From contig NC_081414.1 of assembly GCF_030272615.1 (NCBI RefSeq), positions 234,100,733 to 234,164,732 on the forward strand: a stretch of DNA of 64,000 nucleotides, read 5' to 3'. The stretch is from Cryptomeria japonica. Taxonomy: Eukaryota; Streptophyta; Pinopsida; Cupressales; Cupressaceae. The position numbers and the translations under genes were made by a program. The notes beneath the pieces were generated by a model. The model did not search any database. It was given only the letters and a program-made list of their open reading frames with translations, and was not told the origin of the DNA. Shown here piece after piece: positions 10,626 through 21,205 of this stretch; position 1 is the stretch's first letter; the number at the start of each line of letters is the position of its first letter.

Positions 10626-11183
10626 TCATCCTACCAAAATATTGTAGGTAAGGTCTATGTCCAAGACGTGACATATAGTATCCTTTTGTACTGGTCCTAC
10701 TTGAATAGGTAATATCACTGTTCCTTTAGAGGACCTTTCCTCATCATCATATGCTTTTATGGTAATCTTCTTGCAGGGATCAATAGATTCTTCTGAGAAG
10801 CCTAATGCACGGATAAGCTTTAAAGTACATATATTAAGGCCGACTCCTCCATCTATTAGGATTCTTTTTACTCGGTGTTTGCAGACAATGACTTCGATAT
10901 GGAGAGGAGTATTATGCGGATGAATTAAGGAAACATCGTCATGTTCGGAAAAGGTGAGGTTATGAGGTTCAGTCATATAGGCGACCATGGCTTGAAATCT
11001 GTCCGTATCCAAATTTTGAGGTACATTGGTTTCCAATAGCGCTTGCTCTAATATATCTTTGTGCCATGGTGATAGTTTCAGCAATTCTAGTATAGATATT
11101 TGTGCTGGAGTTTTACATAGTTGGCTAACCAAGTCATATTGGATTTTTGGTGTGGTAGTTGTAGGTGCAGTATGTCCTTTCAA
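10626..11183 (-). pseudogene. Aspartic protease of the Tat element
   Basis: A retropepsin-like segment with RILIDGGVGLNICTLKLIRALG. IDGG stands where D-S/T-G is usual; the Asp is kept and the DGG form occurs in some plant Ty3/gypsy proteases. It is followed by an Ile/Val-rich ILPIQVGPV and the C-terminal ILVG, where a TGA at the expected Trp position breaks the frame at 10626. The enzyme would cut the Gag-Pol polyprotein. About 60 bases upstream of the active-site block lies a region (SPWHKDILEQALLE) typical of the pre-protease segment. Confidence 0.8.
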
Positions 11184-11429
11184 GACATATTTCTGAGTTC
11201 GGGTTGTTACATTGACAGATTCATGATCACGCTGATCTCAGATGGTGATGACATTTACTTGATGATCTTCAGCGGATATGTGGTTGCTGGTGTTGTTGTA
11301 GATGTGATTAATACGAGCTCCACATGCATCATCTGAAGTTGATGCTCCATCTTTGTTATAATTAGGGAGAGGATTTTTGAAGGCTCCGTGATCACCATTT
11401 GTTTTGAGACCATCGACTGTTAAGTCACC

Positions 11430-13118
11430 TCAATCAATTATGTCCTGTACTATGTGTTTCAATCTCATGCATTCGTTTGTTCTATGACCCTTGTTGCGAT
11501 GGAAATCACAATAGTGTGAATCATTCCACCAAGGCGGTTTGATTGGGGGTTCATAGTTGCTGATTGGAGGCAAAGAAAGAATCTTGTTTGCCAAAAGTTC
11601 TCTGAATGCAGATTCTAATGATTGTCCCAGTGGTGTGAAGATACGCTTTTGGAAATTATTCGTGTTCCGTGAATTGTTGTTAGGTCCTGGATTCATGTTT
11701 TTGCTTTGAGTATCGTTGGTGTTGTTTGTGTTAAGTTGTCCTTGATCAGTGTTTTGTGCATATGTGTTAGCACTTGGATTAGCATTTTTAGGATTTTTCG
11801 TGTTTTGAGGATTTCCAGATAATGCAAGTACTGGTTGTTTAGATTTTGGATCATGTGTTTCATTGTTGCCTTCGTTTTTGTTTCGGGTCCAAAATCGAGA
11901 TTTGTCAAGGTTGGTGTTGTTCTGGTTATTGTAGTTTGATGAGTTTGTTCCTTCCTTGTAAAATTTGAGCGTTCCCTTTTTGACACAAGCTTCTTCCACT
12001 TGAATGCCATTTTTAATCAATTTAGCGAAAGATGGTATGCATTGAAGTTTTAGTCTGTAACTCATTTCACTATTCAAGTTATCGATGAAGATTTCCATTT
12101 TCTCCTTTTCAAGAATATCTCGAGGATATCTGGAGACCATGCGTCGCCAGTGTTGAAGGAACACCATGAATGTTTCATTGTTCTTTTGTTTGGTATTGCA
12201 AACATCTAGCATGGTTATGGCATGTTGGATGTTATAGGAATAGTGGGTTATGAATTTGTTAACCAACTCATCAAATGATCTCACAGGTGGCGAGACTTTG
12301 GATAACCATTCCATGGTTTGCCCTCCCAAGCTTCTGGGGAATAACCTCATCAAATAGGTGTCATCATGAGAAAATTCAAGGCTTAGTGTGCAAAATTCCC
12401 GAACATGGTCTCAGGGATCACTTTTTCCATCATATTTATCAAATTTGGGAACGTCTGAGTTTGGAGGAAAAGGCACCATGTTCAATCTTTTGTCAAATGG
12501 ATAAGGACAGATTTCGTTTAAAGAGTACCGCACTGTTGTCCCTTGTTGCATATCTTGTATTTGCCTTTGCAACATTTGCATTTGTTGAGTAAGGGCAGCT
12601 AAAGGTATACTTTCTTGGCGAGGGAAAAGTTCTTCCCTTGTATTTGTTCTCAGTTGAAAAGGTGTGGTGAATGGTATATGTTGCTCTGGTGTTTCTAGTT
12701 CGGGTATACGCATTTCTGGTATGCATTGTTCTGGAATGCATTGCTCAGGTATGTGTTGTTCAAAGTTATGGGTTTCTTCTTCTCTTTGTTGTTCTTGATA
12801 TGCATATTGTCGAGATCCCGTTTTAAAGATGTTTGAGTCTAAATCATCGGGAAGTTTAACACCTTTACTTGTAAGCATGAGCAGATATTTTTCCTTGTCA
12901 TTTTCCATGAGCCTTTCTACAAGCTTTTGGAATGAAGGGTTTTCCTGACATTCTTGGAGAAGTGCTTTAGTAATTTCAGGCTCTTTCGATTGTGGAACTT
13001 CAAAAGGATTTGACAGTCTGCGATTCATACTTGATTCTGCGTGTGTCTCGCTTTGTTTGTTGCTTTGACAGCGAGTAACATGCATTTTAGTAGAAACTTT
13101 TGGTGACGAAGAGGACAA
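11430..13118 (-). pseudogene. Gag of the Tat element
   Basis: Two frames, 13118-12411 and 12353-11430, are one gag interrupted by a stop near 12411 (DP-stop-DHVREF). The N-terminal part has a Gln-rich coiled coil (QQMQMLQRQIQDMQQ). The core includes LFPRSLGGQTMEWLSKV, the retrotransposon gag domain, then an Asn/Thr-rich low-complexity stretch. A single zinc-finger-like CDFHRNKGHRTNEC lies near the C-terminus, a form usual in Tat gags. Gag forms the particle and binds genomic RNA. The true start is unsure: the frame opens with TTG at 13118, a 61-residue frame (13272-13087) overlaps it in another phase, and open sequence continues to about 13340. A frameshift near 13100-13120 is likely. Confidence 0.88.
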
Positions 13119-13937
13119 AATCCTCTTCGATGTGTTGCTTGGGGGTGGGTGGTTCTGGTCGAGATGTGTTATACGTGATGCACTCGTCGGGCAAGAATGC
13201 TGGATTGATCTTTCCAGTGTGGTTTATGGTTTGATTAAAAGCAGACTTTTGACAGTATGCTCTTGTTTTCAAGGGTTCCTTATCAAATTCGCTAGATTTG
13301 TTTTGAATATAACGTTTGACGAGATGAAGGAATACCTGATGAGATTTGAATAGTTAACGATTGATGTATAAGAACTTGTTTCTCTTGATGAATTTAGCAA
13401 AACTAGGTTGTTTCTTCAACGTGATGTTGTGATAAAGGTTCCTTCTTCTCAAAATAAGAGGATTAGTCATGCATGAGTGATCAATGGTTTCTTTTGATTG
13501 GTTTGGATTTAGTTGATTCTTGTTTTGAAAATTTCAAATCTTACTCTATCAAAGTGAAGGCTTTTAGATGCCCCTTCACGACAAAGTGTGTCAAATGATA
13601 TGGATTAAAAGTCTCCCAATCTGGAAACTTGATTTGACAATTTGAGATTCTTAAACAAGTGTTTTGAGATAAAAATCCGTAAGATGGTAAAGGATTCTGT
13701 TGATACTGATGATGAGATTTCCGGATTATGATAGGAGAGACATCCTTTATGGCTCGATTCATTTTGGATTCTGACAACGTTTGTTTTGACACAAATTTAG
13801 CTTGAGAAATAGTTTTAATGATTTGTTTCTCATTTTGTTGTGATGAAAAATGATGTTGATGAAAAATGCTTCTAAAAATGTTTTTTGAAATTTTCACAAT
13901 TTTCTCGGTTTTGCTCTCTGTTTTTCTGTTTTTGATC

Positions 13938-14300
13938 ACGCGCTAGAACAGAGTCTATATGCGCTACTAAAATTTCTCAATGCACTAAAATAACAAGCAC
14001 ACGCACTAGGCTGCCCCCAGACACACGCTAAAGTTTGTGGACTGTTAAAATTGTTTTACAGTTGGATGCGCTATTCTGGGTCTGTGACGCGCTAACTGTT
14101 GGACTTTATGCGCTAATGTTTTGATTCCACGCGCTAAGCTGTTGTTTCCATGCGCTAGACTGTTTTTCTGATGCGCTAAAGGATTCTACACTGTTTTGAC
14201 CTGGGTTACAAACGCTACTGTTTGAGCCCGACGCGCTAACTTGAGGTTTGGATGCGCTAACATAAATACTCCACGCGCTAAGAAGTTGCTCTTATGCGCT
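13938..14300 (-). repeat. Array B: 21-bp-period GCGC motif in gag leader
   Basis: On the plus strand the core GCGCT (reverse complement of AGCGC) starts at 13940, 13961, 13982, 14003, ~14025, 14068, 14089, 14110, 14131, 14152, 14173, ~14212, 14233, 14254, 14275 and 14296. Nearly all steps are exactly 21 bases. The orientation is opposite to array A, so the motif reads TTAGCGCAT/GT on the gag-sense strand. Confidence 0.92.
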
Positions 14301-15509
14301 AAACTGCCTTGAATTTCTTTTGATTGGGTTTTTGTGAATTTTAGATTTTTGTTGCAAATTTTTTTTCAAGTTTTATGGATGATTTTCTGAAGTAATAAAT
14401 GTAAACACGGCACAAAAAGTACAACCATTTTGCCTAATCTAACAAAAAGTGTATGTTCTGCGAGGATGTGTTCAAATTCCCAATGTTTTAACAGGTTTGA
14501 TACAAATAATACACTTCAGATAGACTCTTTAGTCAAGGGTCATAAATAACATCATAGCCCACTAGTCTCGATACTCCGTCAGCTCAAACAGCCGTGTCAC
14601 CCCCTAGAGGGCGCCCATTTTTTTGCCTTTTGCCAGAAATTAACTCAAAGTGAATCGCTTCACAGTTGAGTAGTTATCTTGGGAGATATATGGTGAGTAA
14701 TCTTGGGGGCGGATTCTTCCCCACCCTTGCACTATGATGTTATAAATGTCTAGTTACTGACTCGGTTCAAAGTTTCTATTTCTATGGTTCGTAATCAGGC
14801 TTCCTGTTCGGCCGTCAGTGATAAACTCCCTCAGGAGGCTTCCCAACCTTTAGAACAAAGACTTTACGTATCTCAAGGATACTGGGGGAAGGCTAATCAC
14901 TGCGCGCAACCATTGAAAAGGACTTTCGTCACTTTCCACATTTGATTATAGTGGGTTGGAATTCTTGGCGTCAAAGTCGTTCCCCACTTAGGTTGTTCCC
15001 TTCACACCGACCATAAACGACTTTAAGAGTTGATTGCAACTCCTCGGGAAGACAGACCTGCTAAAGGTTTTATTGCTTGAAGTAAAGAAAGCTGTAAGAG
15101 TGGTCTGGATTTTTGATCACCCAGTTAAGGGGAGAGCATATTCCTTCCACTTTCAAGACAAAGCAATCAAGTTGGTTTATTTTATCCTTTCAATTCAGTG
15201 ATTTGTTAAAATCTATGTGGAGATGTTGCTCCACAAAAACATGGTGTTTATTTTATCCTTTCAAAGTAATGATTTTCTGATCTATGAAAAAGAATTTTGG
15301 TCAACAAAGTAAATTCGATGTTTTGGTGGTCAACAAAATAAATCGTTTAAAGAAAATTCTCCGCTCTACCTATAAGAAACCGTCAGAATCCTGCAAAATT
15401 GCAATCCATGGGTTAGAAAATCTGGATTTCAGTGGACTTCTACAAGTCTAAATTCTATTGCTGTTACAATTTTAAAAATTTCTTCTTCTTTTTTTTTTTT
15501 TAATCTGGG

Positions 15510-15943
15510 ATGCGCTACAGAACAGACTGTATGCGCTACAATATACCCTCGATGCGCTAAAATGAAGTATCAACGGGCTACACTGTTTGCCGGTTGCACT
15601 AAACAGTGAATTGAATGCGTTGCTCTGGTTTTCTTTTGCGTTGAGACCCACAGGAAAGCTGGTGATTTGATGCGCTAATGCATAGACCTCATGCGCTGGA
15701 TTATGGACGGTAAGTGCTAACTGGTAAACTCGATGTGCTAGCAGAAAGACCCGAAGCACCAATATATTCTACAGATGCGCTACGCTATTTTTCGACTGTG
15801 ATGAGACCTATAGGAAACGTTTAGTGACGTTATGCGCTAAAGAAAAGTCTTCACGCGCTAAAGTATGGACCCCACGCGCTAAACAGTGAGCGGGATGCGC
15901 TAGACTGTTAACCCGATGCGCTAGGGAATGTTTCCCACGCACT
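15510..15943 (-). repeat. Array C: 21-bp-period GCGC motif next to the PBS
   Basis: Core GCGCT or a one-base variant at 15512, 15533, 15554, 15575, 15596, 15617, 15638, 15672, 15693, 15714, 15735, 15756, 15777, 15834, 15855, 15876, 15897, 15918 and 15939. Steps are 21 bases except at two gaps (34 and 57). The array ends about 70 bases from the PBS. Same orientation as array B. Confidence 0.92.
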
Positions 15944-16010
15944 GATTCCTGTTTCTCGCGGACCTGCAAAAGTGATTATTTTTAAAAACCGATTTGATAT
16001 TTGGGGTCAG

Positions 16011-16028
16011 GCCCCACGGTGGGCGCCA
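16011..16028 (-). other. Primer binding site of the Tat element
   Basis: Minus strand TGGCGCCCACCGTGGGGC begins four bases after the LTR's terminal CA. It is the tRNA primer site for minus-strand DNA synthesis. TGGCGCC is a common plant Ty3/gypsy PBS start; I do not assign the tRNA. Confidence 0.85.
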
Positions 16029-16032
16029 GAAA

Positions 16033-17534
16033 TGTATGCGGGAAAAGTGGGCTGATAAAACTTAATATGTGAAAATATTGTTAAAAACTTGTCCACACAT
16101 ACACACAGGACTTCTTGATGCAAGCTATGGAGTAATAACGTATTACTCAGCTTCCCAAGGTGGGTCCCATGGTTCTCTATCTCACAATGTCCCTCAAACC
16201 AATGTTTTTGCTTTCAGATCACTGAGCAAAATGGTTTAGGGATGACAAATGCAAGAACGAGGGATGCTTTGATAGTTCTTAGTATAAAAGGTATGCTAAA
16301 CTATGCATGATCTTAGAAATGCAATAAACTAAATGATAAGATGACAAGATTAGTATAAATACTATCCTAACATGATATATTAGTCTATGATTGAACTAAA
16401 TGATAAAGAAATTATTCTAAGCATGCATATTTAGACTAATTCCTGATTTCAAAGAAGCTAAAATGATGAGCATAAAATGAGATATGAAAGCTTGAATGTA
16501 TTTGAGCATAAGTGTGATACTACAAATTTGGATGATGTAAAAAATGGAGGAATGAGAGCTCTATTTATAGCAAAAACAGAGCAATGGATGGCTAGGATTG
16601 AAAGATTCAATCAAGGGTTGAGTTTGAAAGTTGGGGATCCATGTGCACAATTTGCATCAATGAAATAGTGACAAGTGTCAACATAGGGTTGGGTTGAGAG
16701 AAGGGGTTGGAGGCATTAAAGGTCTGAGAAGACCTCATGGTTATCTAGAGGGTAAGGGTCAAGTCTAAGTTAGGCTTACCTATTAGATTAAGAGTTAATC
16801 CAAGGATAAATCCTTGTGCAAATGATTAAGAGATAATCATGGTCAAAGCATTAAAATCCTGATGAGACCTTTGGGTTGGGTGAAGGTTGAGTTAAAACAA
16901 ATGTTTTAACCATGTAAGAGGGTTTGAGTTAACCATTAATGGTTATTGGAGACTTTGGGGGATTTAGTGGTTGAAGGTTGGAAGCATTTAATGGCTATCA
17001 AAGACTTTGAGGATTTAAGTGGTTGAAGGTTGAAAACCTTTAATGTTTATCAAAGACTTTGAGGATTTGAGAAGTGACCTCCCTTTGCTTAGGGATGTGA
17101 CAAAGTTTAGAATGATGGGTTAGGCTAATTGGAAGCGATTAGAAGGTTTTAGAAGGGATTAGAAAGGGGTTTAGGATTTTGCAAATGGATGGAGGGATAA
17201 TAGGATTTATTTGAAATAAAGTAATTTAATTCAATTTGGTTGCAATTTGGGGAAATTAAATAAATTAGATTTATTCAATTTTAGGATAACTATTTAATTA
17301 AATTTTGAATTTAATTAAAAGTGGATAAGGGGGATTTAATTGAATAAAATGATTTATCCATTAAATGGGTATAGTGAATTTAATTTAAATAAATTGAGTA
17401 ATTTACTTAATTAAATAGAGGAATTTACTTAATTAAATAGAGGAATGTAGGTAATTTAATTAAATTAGATTTAATCAAATAGAGAAATGAACATAAAATA
17501 TTCATTTAGGAATATGGTCATTTTTATATGTCTA

Positions 17535-17536
<2 letters not shown>
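16033..17536 (-). repeat. 5' LTR of the Tat element (1504 bp)
   Basis: On the minus strand it begins TGTAGACATA (17536) and ends CCCGCATACA (16033), a TG...CA LTR. Positions 16817-17536 match the left copy. A TATA box lies at 16561-16570. A ~21-bp unit at 17402-17443 is tandemly duplicated only here. It is flanked on the right by a long (AT)n tract. Confidence 0.93.
16561..16570 (-). promoter_or_regulatory. TATA box of the Tat 5' LTR
   Basis: Reads CTATAAATAG on the minus strand, about 970 bases into the LTR. The transcript would start near 16530 and the R-U5 part would be about 500 bases. Confidence 0.6.
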
Positions 17537-17596
<60 letters not shown>

Positions 17597-17780
17597 GTAT
17601 ATGTATATGTGTATGTGTATATGTATATATATATATGTATATGTATATATATATATGTATGTATGTATACACACACAGAAACACACACACACATATATAA
17701 TATGATATGTGTATATAAGTATATATTCGATGAATATATAATTATATACATATATTTATATTATTATATATATTTAATGT
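17537..17780. repeat. Compound (AT)n / (GTAT)n / (CA)n microsatellite
   Basis: Uninterrupted AT repeat from 17537 to about 17590, then GTAT-, TATG- and ACAC-type repeats. Adjoins the end of the Tat LTR exactly. Confidence 0.9.
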
Positions 17781-19452
17781 GATTTTTAATTTTTTTTAGA
17801 AATCATATTATTTGAGAAATTAAATTAAATGATGCTTTTATGGAAAATGAATTATTTTAATTTGGGATGTTTTATTCATTAAGTTATTGTGATTTTTGCT
17901 TGTTGAAAAATAAAAGGGAGCAAATTGGTTATTTGTGGTTAGTTTAATTTCTAGCCTTATTAGATTAATGACGACTTGAATTTCTTTAATCAGTGTGGTT
18001 GTGTTTTATTAAATTTTAAATGTTGAATTGCGAGTATATAATGATTTTATTATTTTCCAAAGATTGTTTGAATTATGATCTTAGTGAATTTGGTATTTCT
18101 TAGCAAAGGGATTATTCGTTGCAATAATTGTAAATGTTTAGTCATCATGGTGTAGTGGTTGTTGTACCCTCTTGACCAGGTGTTGTCCTTATAACCTGGT
18201 TGTTTTAAACCATGTTGTGTTATTTTCCATATGGTTAACCAAGGGTTAGTAAGATTGTGCTTTCTTCACTTGTATTTTTGTAGTGGTTATATGGCTGTCA
18301 GTATCGCCATAAGGTTCTCGTAGAGAGACCTTGTTTGTATAGTTTTATATGGGAGAGTGGCTTTCAAGTGGGGAACACGCCCGAAGTGGTTGGTTGGATA
18401 ACCCCTCAAAGGTGAGTTAATAAGCGATAACCTAATAATTGATTAGGGGGTGGGTAGTTCTTAACATTAAATAAGATATTGTACCCTACACATGGTTGAG
18501 TGCTCGTATAGGCTCAAGATGTAGTGGGAAGGCTTGGAATGTCAAACTAACCACCTTGTCTTCATGAAGGGTTGGTAGGGTCCGCATGAGTCTTGGATGG
18601 AACCGAGGGTTTGGGAAAGGTTACCAGGATAACCCAGGTTGGGGGTCGGGACCTATGGAGGCCTACCTAGAGTAACCATCATAATCTATGCAATGACACT
18701 CTCTCTTTAGGGTCACTAGTGTATTGTGATGTTGAGTTCACTTGGAGTATTGTGGAGTCACACTTGTATTATCGACCATGTTTTTCTTGTGCTTGCTTGA
18801 GGGTCTTCTTCTATCTCCTCGCATGGTGGGGTGATTCCATTTTGGGATCACATGGTCGGGTGGTAGTGCCACCTCCCATCGGATGTTTATATTTGTGCCT
18901 TCATGCGAGGATTGGCTTCACAGATATTTTCATGGTTCGTGATTCTTGTATCATCTCATGTTGGAGATTTTTGTATTTGAGACCTATGTGGTCATTTGTA
19001 TCAGTGGATTATGTTACCTTGGCATTTGGTAAAGATGTAATTTTTATATGTATTATTGGAAGCCATTTAATAGATGATTAATGTAATCTTTGTTTATATG
19101 GATGTTTATTATGTCAGTTATCTTTATTCATTGTGCAAATACTTGAAAACAAATATATTGCAATACTTTTAATCTTCCAATGATGAAATCTGTTGTATGA
19201 ATATGGTTTATTATGCTCAATAACTAATTGATGGATAATTGGATTAACCTTAATAATGAAATTTAACCTTTCGAATAATTCTTCGTTGGTAACCCTTTAT
19301 GAATTTTTTGTGTTAGACTTATGCTTGTGTAATAAACTTGCAATTCAGTAATTAAAGCACTTTATGTGGTTTCTACTTTAAAAAAAATATATTTCACCCT
19401 TAGTTGGTTAATTGTGTGGTTTTTCCTTTAGGGTTCCTGGCGAGGCATTACA
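17781..19452 (+). repeat. Remnant of a chromovirus-type LTR
   Basis: Ends in CCTGGCGAGGCATTACA at 19452, matching (reverse complement) the TGTAATGCCCCGCCAGG end at 28204. The block 18340-18680 (GGGAGAGTGGCTTTC..., the ...AACACGCCCGAAGTGG stretch, ...TCGGGACCTATG) aligns by eye with the reverse complement of 29300-29610. It is therefore a diverged LTR of the same family, in plus orientation. Its left part is missing or lies beyond the Tat insertion. What follows 19452 does not resemble a PBS, so this is a solo or 3' LTR. No genes inside. Confidence 0.75.
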
Positions 19453-20030
19453 CCCTCTTTACCATATGACTGCAACCTTTACATTCTAATTTCTAGAACA
19501 AGTCCTTTAACTGCTTGAAAACTGTAGGATCTATGATAGAGGGCATGCGTGATACATTCATGGCTCGTTGAAAACCCATATTTGTGATCAATAATATTTT
19601 TTACACATTGTTGCATGATTCCTTTTTGAATTCCAATCTGCTCTATCCACCATGAAATGCAACATGCAACTAATAACTAGGGCCTTCTTTCTTTCCACAT
19701 AGGAATTCACCCTTGATCCATCCTTGGTTTATTTCTTCAACTCATGGTTAATGAATGACAACAAAAATTTTCCCTCCAAAAACCATTTCAATGTATTTTT
19801 CAACATGAAAAGGACAACTTTACAGTTTTGGACTTAATCAAGAGGAAAAATTTAATGATTTAAAAATCATTATTATCAAACCAAGGTCATTTAATTTTAT
19901 ATGTTGGCCCCTTCTAGCATAAAATAATTGCAAAAAATCCTTTAATAAGACCTAGGACTCATTACAAGGATATTTTGGCCTGATGGGAAAAAGAGGGAAT
20001 TTAAAGAAAATCTTGAACAACAGATCGCTA
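19453..20030. other. Unassigned degenerate segment
   Basis: No sustained frame; short coding-like stretches on both strands with many stops. Possibly the upstream part of the acidic pseudogene that follows. No repeat partner seen in the window. Confidence 0.3.
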
Positions 20031-21205
20031 CAAAAGAGGTGTAGATGAAGTTATTATTTTCCAAATATGAGGCTACCAAGGTTGAAGTATCAAGTTTCAG
20101 ACAAGGTGAGTCTCCTAGATCTTCCAAAGTTGAAATTCCAAGTTTTAGGAGTTCTCCTTCTTTTCAAGACCCTATTGTTGAACAAGCTCATCTTGTAGAA
20201 GAACAACCCCAATGATTTAATTCCCAAGTTTTAGAAAGCCTATTCTAGTTTCAGGACCTGTAATTGATCAAGAGGAAACTTTTGATGAGCCCATTCAAGA
20301 AGCCCAACCACCTCCTTATGTATTAGATCAGCCTCTAAATGAGGAGGTTCATCAGTATACTATTCCAAGTTTTAGAAGATACTTGCCTTTGAATGATTAT
20401 CAAATTGCACAAAATTAGTCTATCAATCTTGAACAACCTTCTTGTCCTAATACAATCATCTCATCCATAGATGAACCAAGTGATGTCTTGATTTTTCAAG
20501 ACAATCAAATTGTAGATCAAGGAAAAGAGGTGATTGAAGAAGAAAGAGTAGCGCTTTCACTTATATCTATAAAAGATGTTTAAATTGATAAATCAGATTT
20601 GTTACAAGAGGTAGAAGAGGTTAGAGATGAAGATTTGCAGGTTCTAAATCAAGAAAAGGCATATAATTGTCAACATCTAACCAATTTATTTCATATGTTA
20701 CCAGTTTTTGTAAAGGATGAAGGCAATGAGACTTAGATTACAACCATACCAGCTTCAGGACAACAAGAAGAAGTTTAAAATTTTGATGTTTTGACCATTG
20801 ATGCTACATTGTAAAAGATAGCCCTCTTCTACAACAAAGTGAAAATGAGAATGAAGAGGATTCATTGTGGGATGACCGTGAGGTATTTGTGTCAAGTTTA
20901 GATGTCAATATTTCATCTCTAGAAGAAGCAAATCAGGAACAACAGGGTGTTGATAAGGAAATAGTTGTTGATTTTTAGGTTCAAGCTGATTTACCGGTTG
21001 AAAGTCCTTTATTTATTAGCAATGATGAAGAAAATATATATAAACTAACAAATTTGGCAAGTTGTGATCAACAAGAGCATGGAAATGATATTGACAGAGG
21101 GCAGATCCATGAGCAAATAATTGAAGACAACGTTGTAGTGAAGATTCAAGAGTATTGTGTGTATGGTAGTATGTTTCAAATGGAGTAAGAAATTAAGCAA
21201 GCAAT
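20030..21205 (+). pseudogene. Decayed acidic reading frame of unknown function (upstream part)
   Basis: Reading the plus strand gives long runs of plausible, Glu/Asp/Gln-rich protein broken by TAG/TAA/TGA codons and a few frameshifts. The phrase IPSFR occurs at about 20133, 20221 and 20362, hinting at an internal repeat. Most stops (for example at about 20416, 20581, 20975 and 21187) sit where Gln would fit. I recognise no domain. The frame appears to resume beyond copia element 1, at 48967-49168. It could be an accessory ORF of an old retroelement or a host pseudogene; I cannot tell which. Confidence 0.4.

Larger units (their letters stand above)
13360..16010 (-). other. Gag leader (5' untranslated region) of the Tat element
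   Basis: About 2.7 kb between the PBS and gag with no sustained reading frame. It contains motif arrays B (13938-14300) and C (15510-15943) plus an unexplained 1.2-kb spacer (14301-15505). In the spacer a GTTTATTTTATCCTTTCAA direct repeat occurs at about 15175 and 15248, and a GGGCGCCC block at 14608 resembles the PBS surroundings. Long leaders occur in Tat elements. Confidence 0.7.
1..17536 (-). mobile_element. Tat-type Ty3/gypsy LTR retrotransposon with antisense accessory gene
   Basis: Two copies of the same LTR bracket a 15.3-kb interior. The right copy is 16033-17536 and the left copy 1-699 (its outer ~800 bp lie before the window). Coding order on the minus strand is gag, protease, RT, RNase H, a second RNase H, integrase, which is Ty3/gypsy order with the dual-RNase-H layout known for the Tat lineage. 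A PBS adjoins the right LTR and a purine tract adjoins the left LTR, fixing the orientation. The estimated full length, about 18.3 kb, is long even for Tat elements; the excess is a ~2.7-kb gag leader and a ~4.9-kb segment between integrase and the 3' LTR that carries a plus-strand PMD gene. The LTRs differ by about 15 substitutions over 699 aligned bases (counted by eye), so the insertion is fairly young yet already carries many nonsense mutations. A target-site duplication cannot be tested because the left end is outside the window. Confidence 0.93.

Noticed and set aside
1302-15943. CRISPR-like direct repeats
   Set aside because: Repeats are 9 bp with 9-12-bp spacers in plant retroelement DNA, without cas genes.
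17471-17782. Tyr/Ile-rich open frames on both strands
   Set aside because: They are translations of the (AT)n/(GTAT)n microsatellite.
18719-19081. 120-residue plus-strand frame
   Set aside because: It lies in the diverged chromovirus LTR; Cys/Trp/Phe-rich with no recognisable domain.
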